NCBI GenBank assembly: GCA_031415655.1
Contig: JANOSD010000140.1
Coordinates: 1 to 12,838, forward strand
Origin: JAKOVR01 sp031415655
GTDB lineage: Bacteria; Actinomycetota; Acidimicrobiia; Acidimicrobiales; Acidimicrobilacustridaceae
Direction of reading: 5' to 3'
Length of the DNA stretch: 12,838 bases
Shown: piece after piece, positions 12,525 through 12,838 of the stretch
How positions within the stretch are numbered: the first letter of the stretch is position 1
Layout: every line of letters begins with the position of its first letter
The notes under the pieces: model-generated
Databases searched by the model: none
Seen by the model: the letters and a program-made list of their open reading frames with translations, nothing else
Told to the model about the DNA's origin: nothing
Translations under genes and position numbers: made by a program

Positions 12525-12838
12525 TCAGGACAATGCCTCAGCGTCGGCCTCAGCGTCGGCCTCAGCGTCAGCGGGTTCTTCGACCGCAACGACCTGAGAT
12601 CCCGTCCCACACCAGCGACACAACACCTCAAGCACGTGCTCGTCGAGCAGTTCCACGTCCTCCACCTCAAGCTCCCCGCCCACGGTGTAGTGATGAAAAG
12701 CTTTGGTTCGCCGGTTGGTCGTGACATCGAACCGAGTGAGGTTGCCGCAGGCCAGGGCGGCCACGAAGTGCGCATAGCCATAGCTGGGGCTGAGTCGGAT
12801 GGCGCGTTCGGCGCGTTGCAGCGCTTGCAGCGGCTGGC
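12525..12838 (-). CDS. C-terminal part of a small Cys-containing protein, function unknown (partial)
   Basis: The frame is open to the window edge, so at least 103 residues are visible and the N-terminus may be missing. The first part (ALQRAERAIRLSPSYGYAHF, about 5-24) looks like a helical, TPR-like stretch. The core that follows has CGNLTRFDV (30-38), KAFHHYTVGGELEVEDVELL (46-65) and CRWCG (73-77), suggesting a small zinc-ribbon-type fold. Only one Cys is present on the N-terminal side (C30) where a second would be expected, with His residues at 48-49 as possible ligands. The tail is a run of Ala-Asp-Ala-Glu repeats. A GTG at 12764 could be an internal start giving a 79-residue protein, but it has neither a ribosome site nor a -10 box. 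It ends 17 bp before the NYN gene on the same strand, so the two probably share a transcript. I cannot assign a function. Confidence 0.6.
   Translation of the reverse strand, partial: QPLQALQRAERAIRLSPSYGYAHFVAALACGNLTRFDVTTNRRTKAFHHYTVGGELEVEDVELLDEHVLEVLCRWCGTGSQVVAVEEPADAEADAEADAEALS
12535..12570. repeat. 12-bp tandem repeat coding for the acidic tail
   Basis: Three consecutive copies of GCCTCAGCGTCG (12535-12546, 12547-12558, 12559-12570; the last has one mismatch). On the minus strand they encode the Asp-Ala-Glu-Ala tail of the partial protein. The unit is in frame, so copy number can vary without breaking the gene. Confidence 0.85.

Noticed and set aside
11960..12781. Minus-strand frame of 273 codons across the NYN gene start and the partial gene
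   Set aside because: Its product is Arg/Pro-rich without domains and it overlaps two better supported frames. It is a shifted-frame shadow.

Overview
The window looks like chromosomal DNA of a high-GC actinobacterium. I infer Actinomycetota, possibly the class Acidimicrobiia. The grounds are GC-rich codon third positions, frequent GTG and TTG starts, several genes with a TANNNT box 6-8 nt before the start codon (a leaderless-transcript signature common in actinobacteria), and an enolase gene coupled to an ftsB/divIC-type gene, a known actinobacterial neighbourhood. Coding density is high. No gap exceeds 180 bases, and I see no tRNA, rRNA, CRISPR array, transposase or phage gene.

Left part (1-3472): a plus-strand sulfatase gene converges on a minus-strand pair, a Uma2-family (PD-(D/E)xK nuclease fold) gene followed by full-length cinA. 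Upstream of cinA lie a TANNNT box, a perfect 12-bp palindrome and a longer inverted repeat that abuts the start codon. An imperfect 24-bp direct repeat sits upstream of the sulfatase promoter and again over the 3' end of cinA.

Middle (3473-5280): two plus-strand genes, a small three-helix membrane protein and a PAS-PAS-GGDEF diguanylate cyclase, each with its own leaderless-type promoter. The cyclase gene ends inside a 14-bp tandem repeat that leads into a hairpin shared with the convergent yceI-like gene.

Right part (5277-12838, all minus strand, read from right to left): a truncated small Cys-containing protein with an acidic repeat tail; a 490-residue coiled-coil protein with a C-terminal NYN/YacP-like ribonuclease domain; a putative lipoprotein (ATGA overlap with the previous gene); enolase; an FtsB/DivIC-like division protein (GTGA overlap with enolase); an orphan CoxL/xanthine dehydrogenase-type molybdenum subunit with its own promoter; and a membrane-anchored YceI-domain protein 30 bp behind it.

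Functionally this is a mix of core genes (glycolysis, septum formation, RNA metabolism, nucleotide salvage or repair) and accessory catabolic or signalling genes. I do not see a clear new defence or biosynthetic system. The best leads are the orphan Mo-hydroxylase/YceI pair, the signal-peptide-less sulfatase bounded by repeats, the cinA operator-like palindrome, and the consistent leaderless promoter pattern, which also corrects the sulfatase start.
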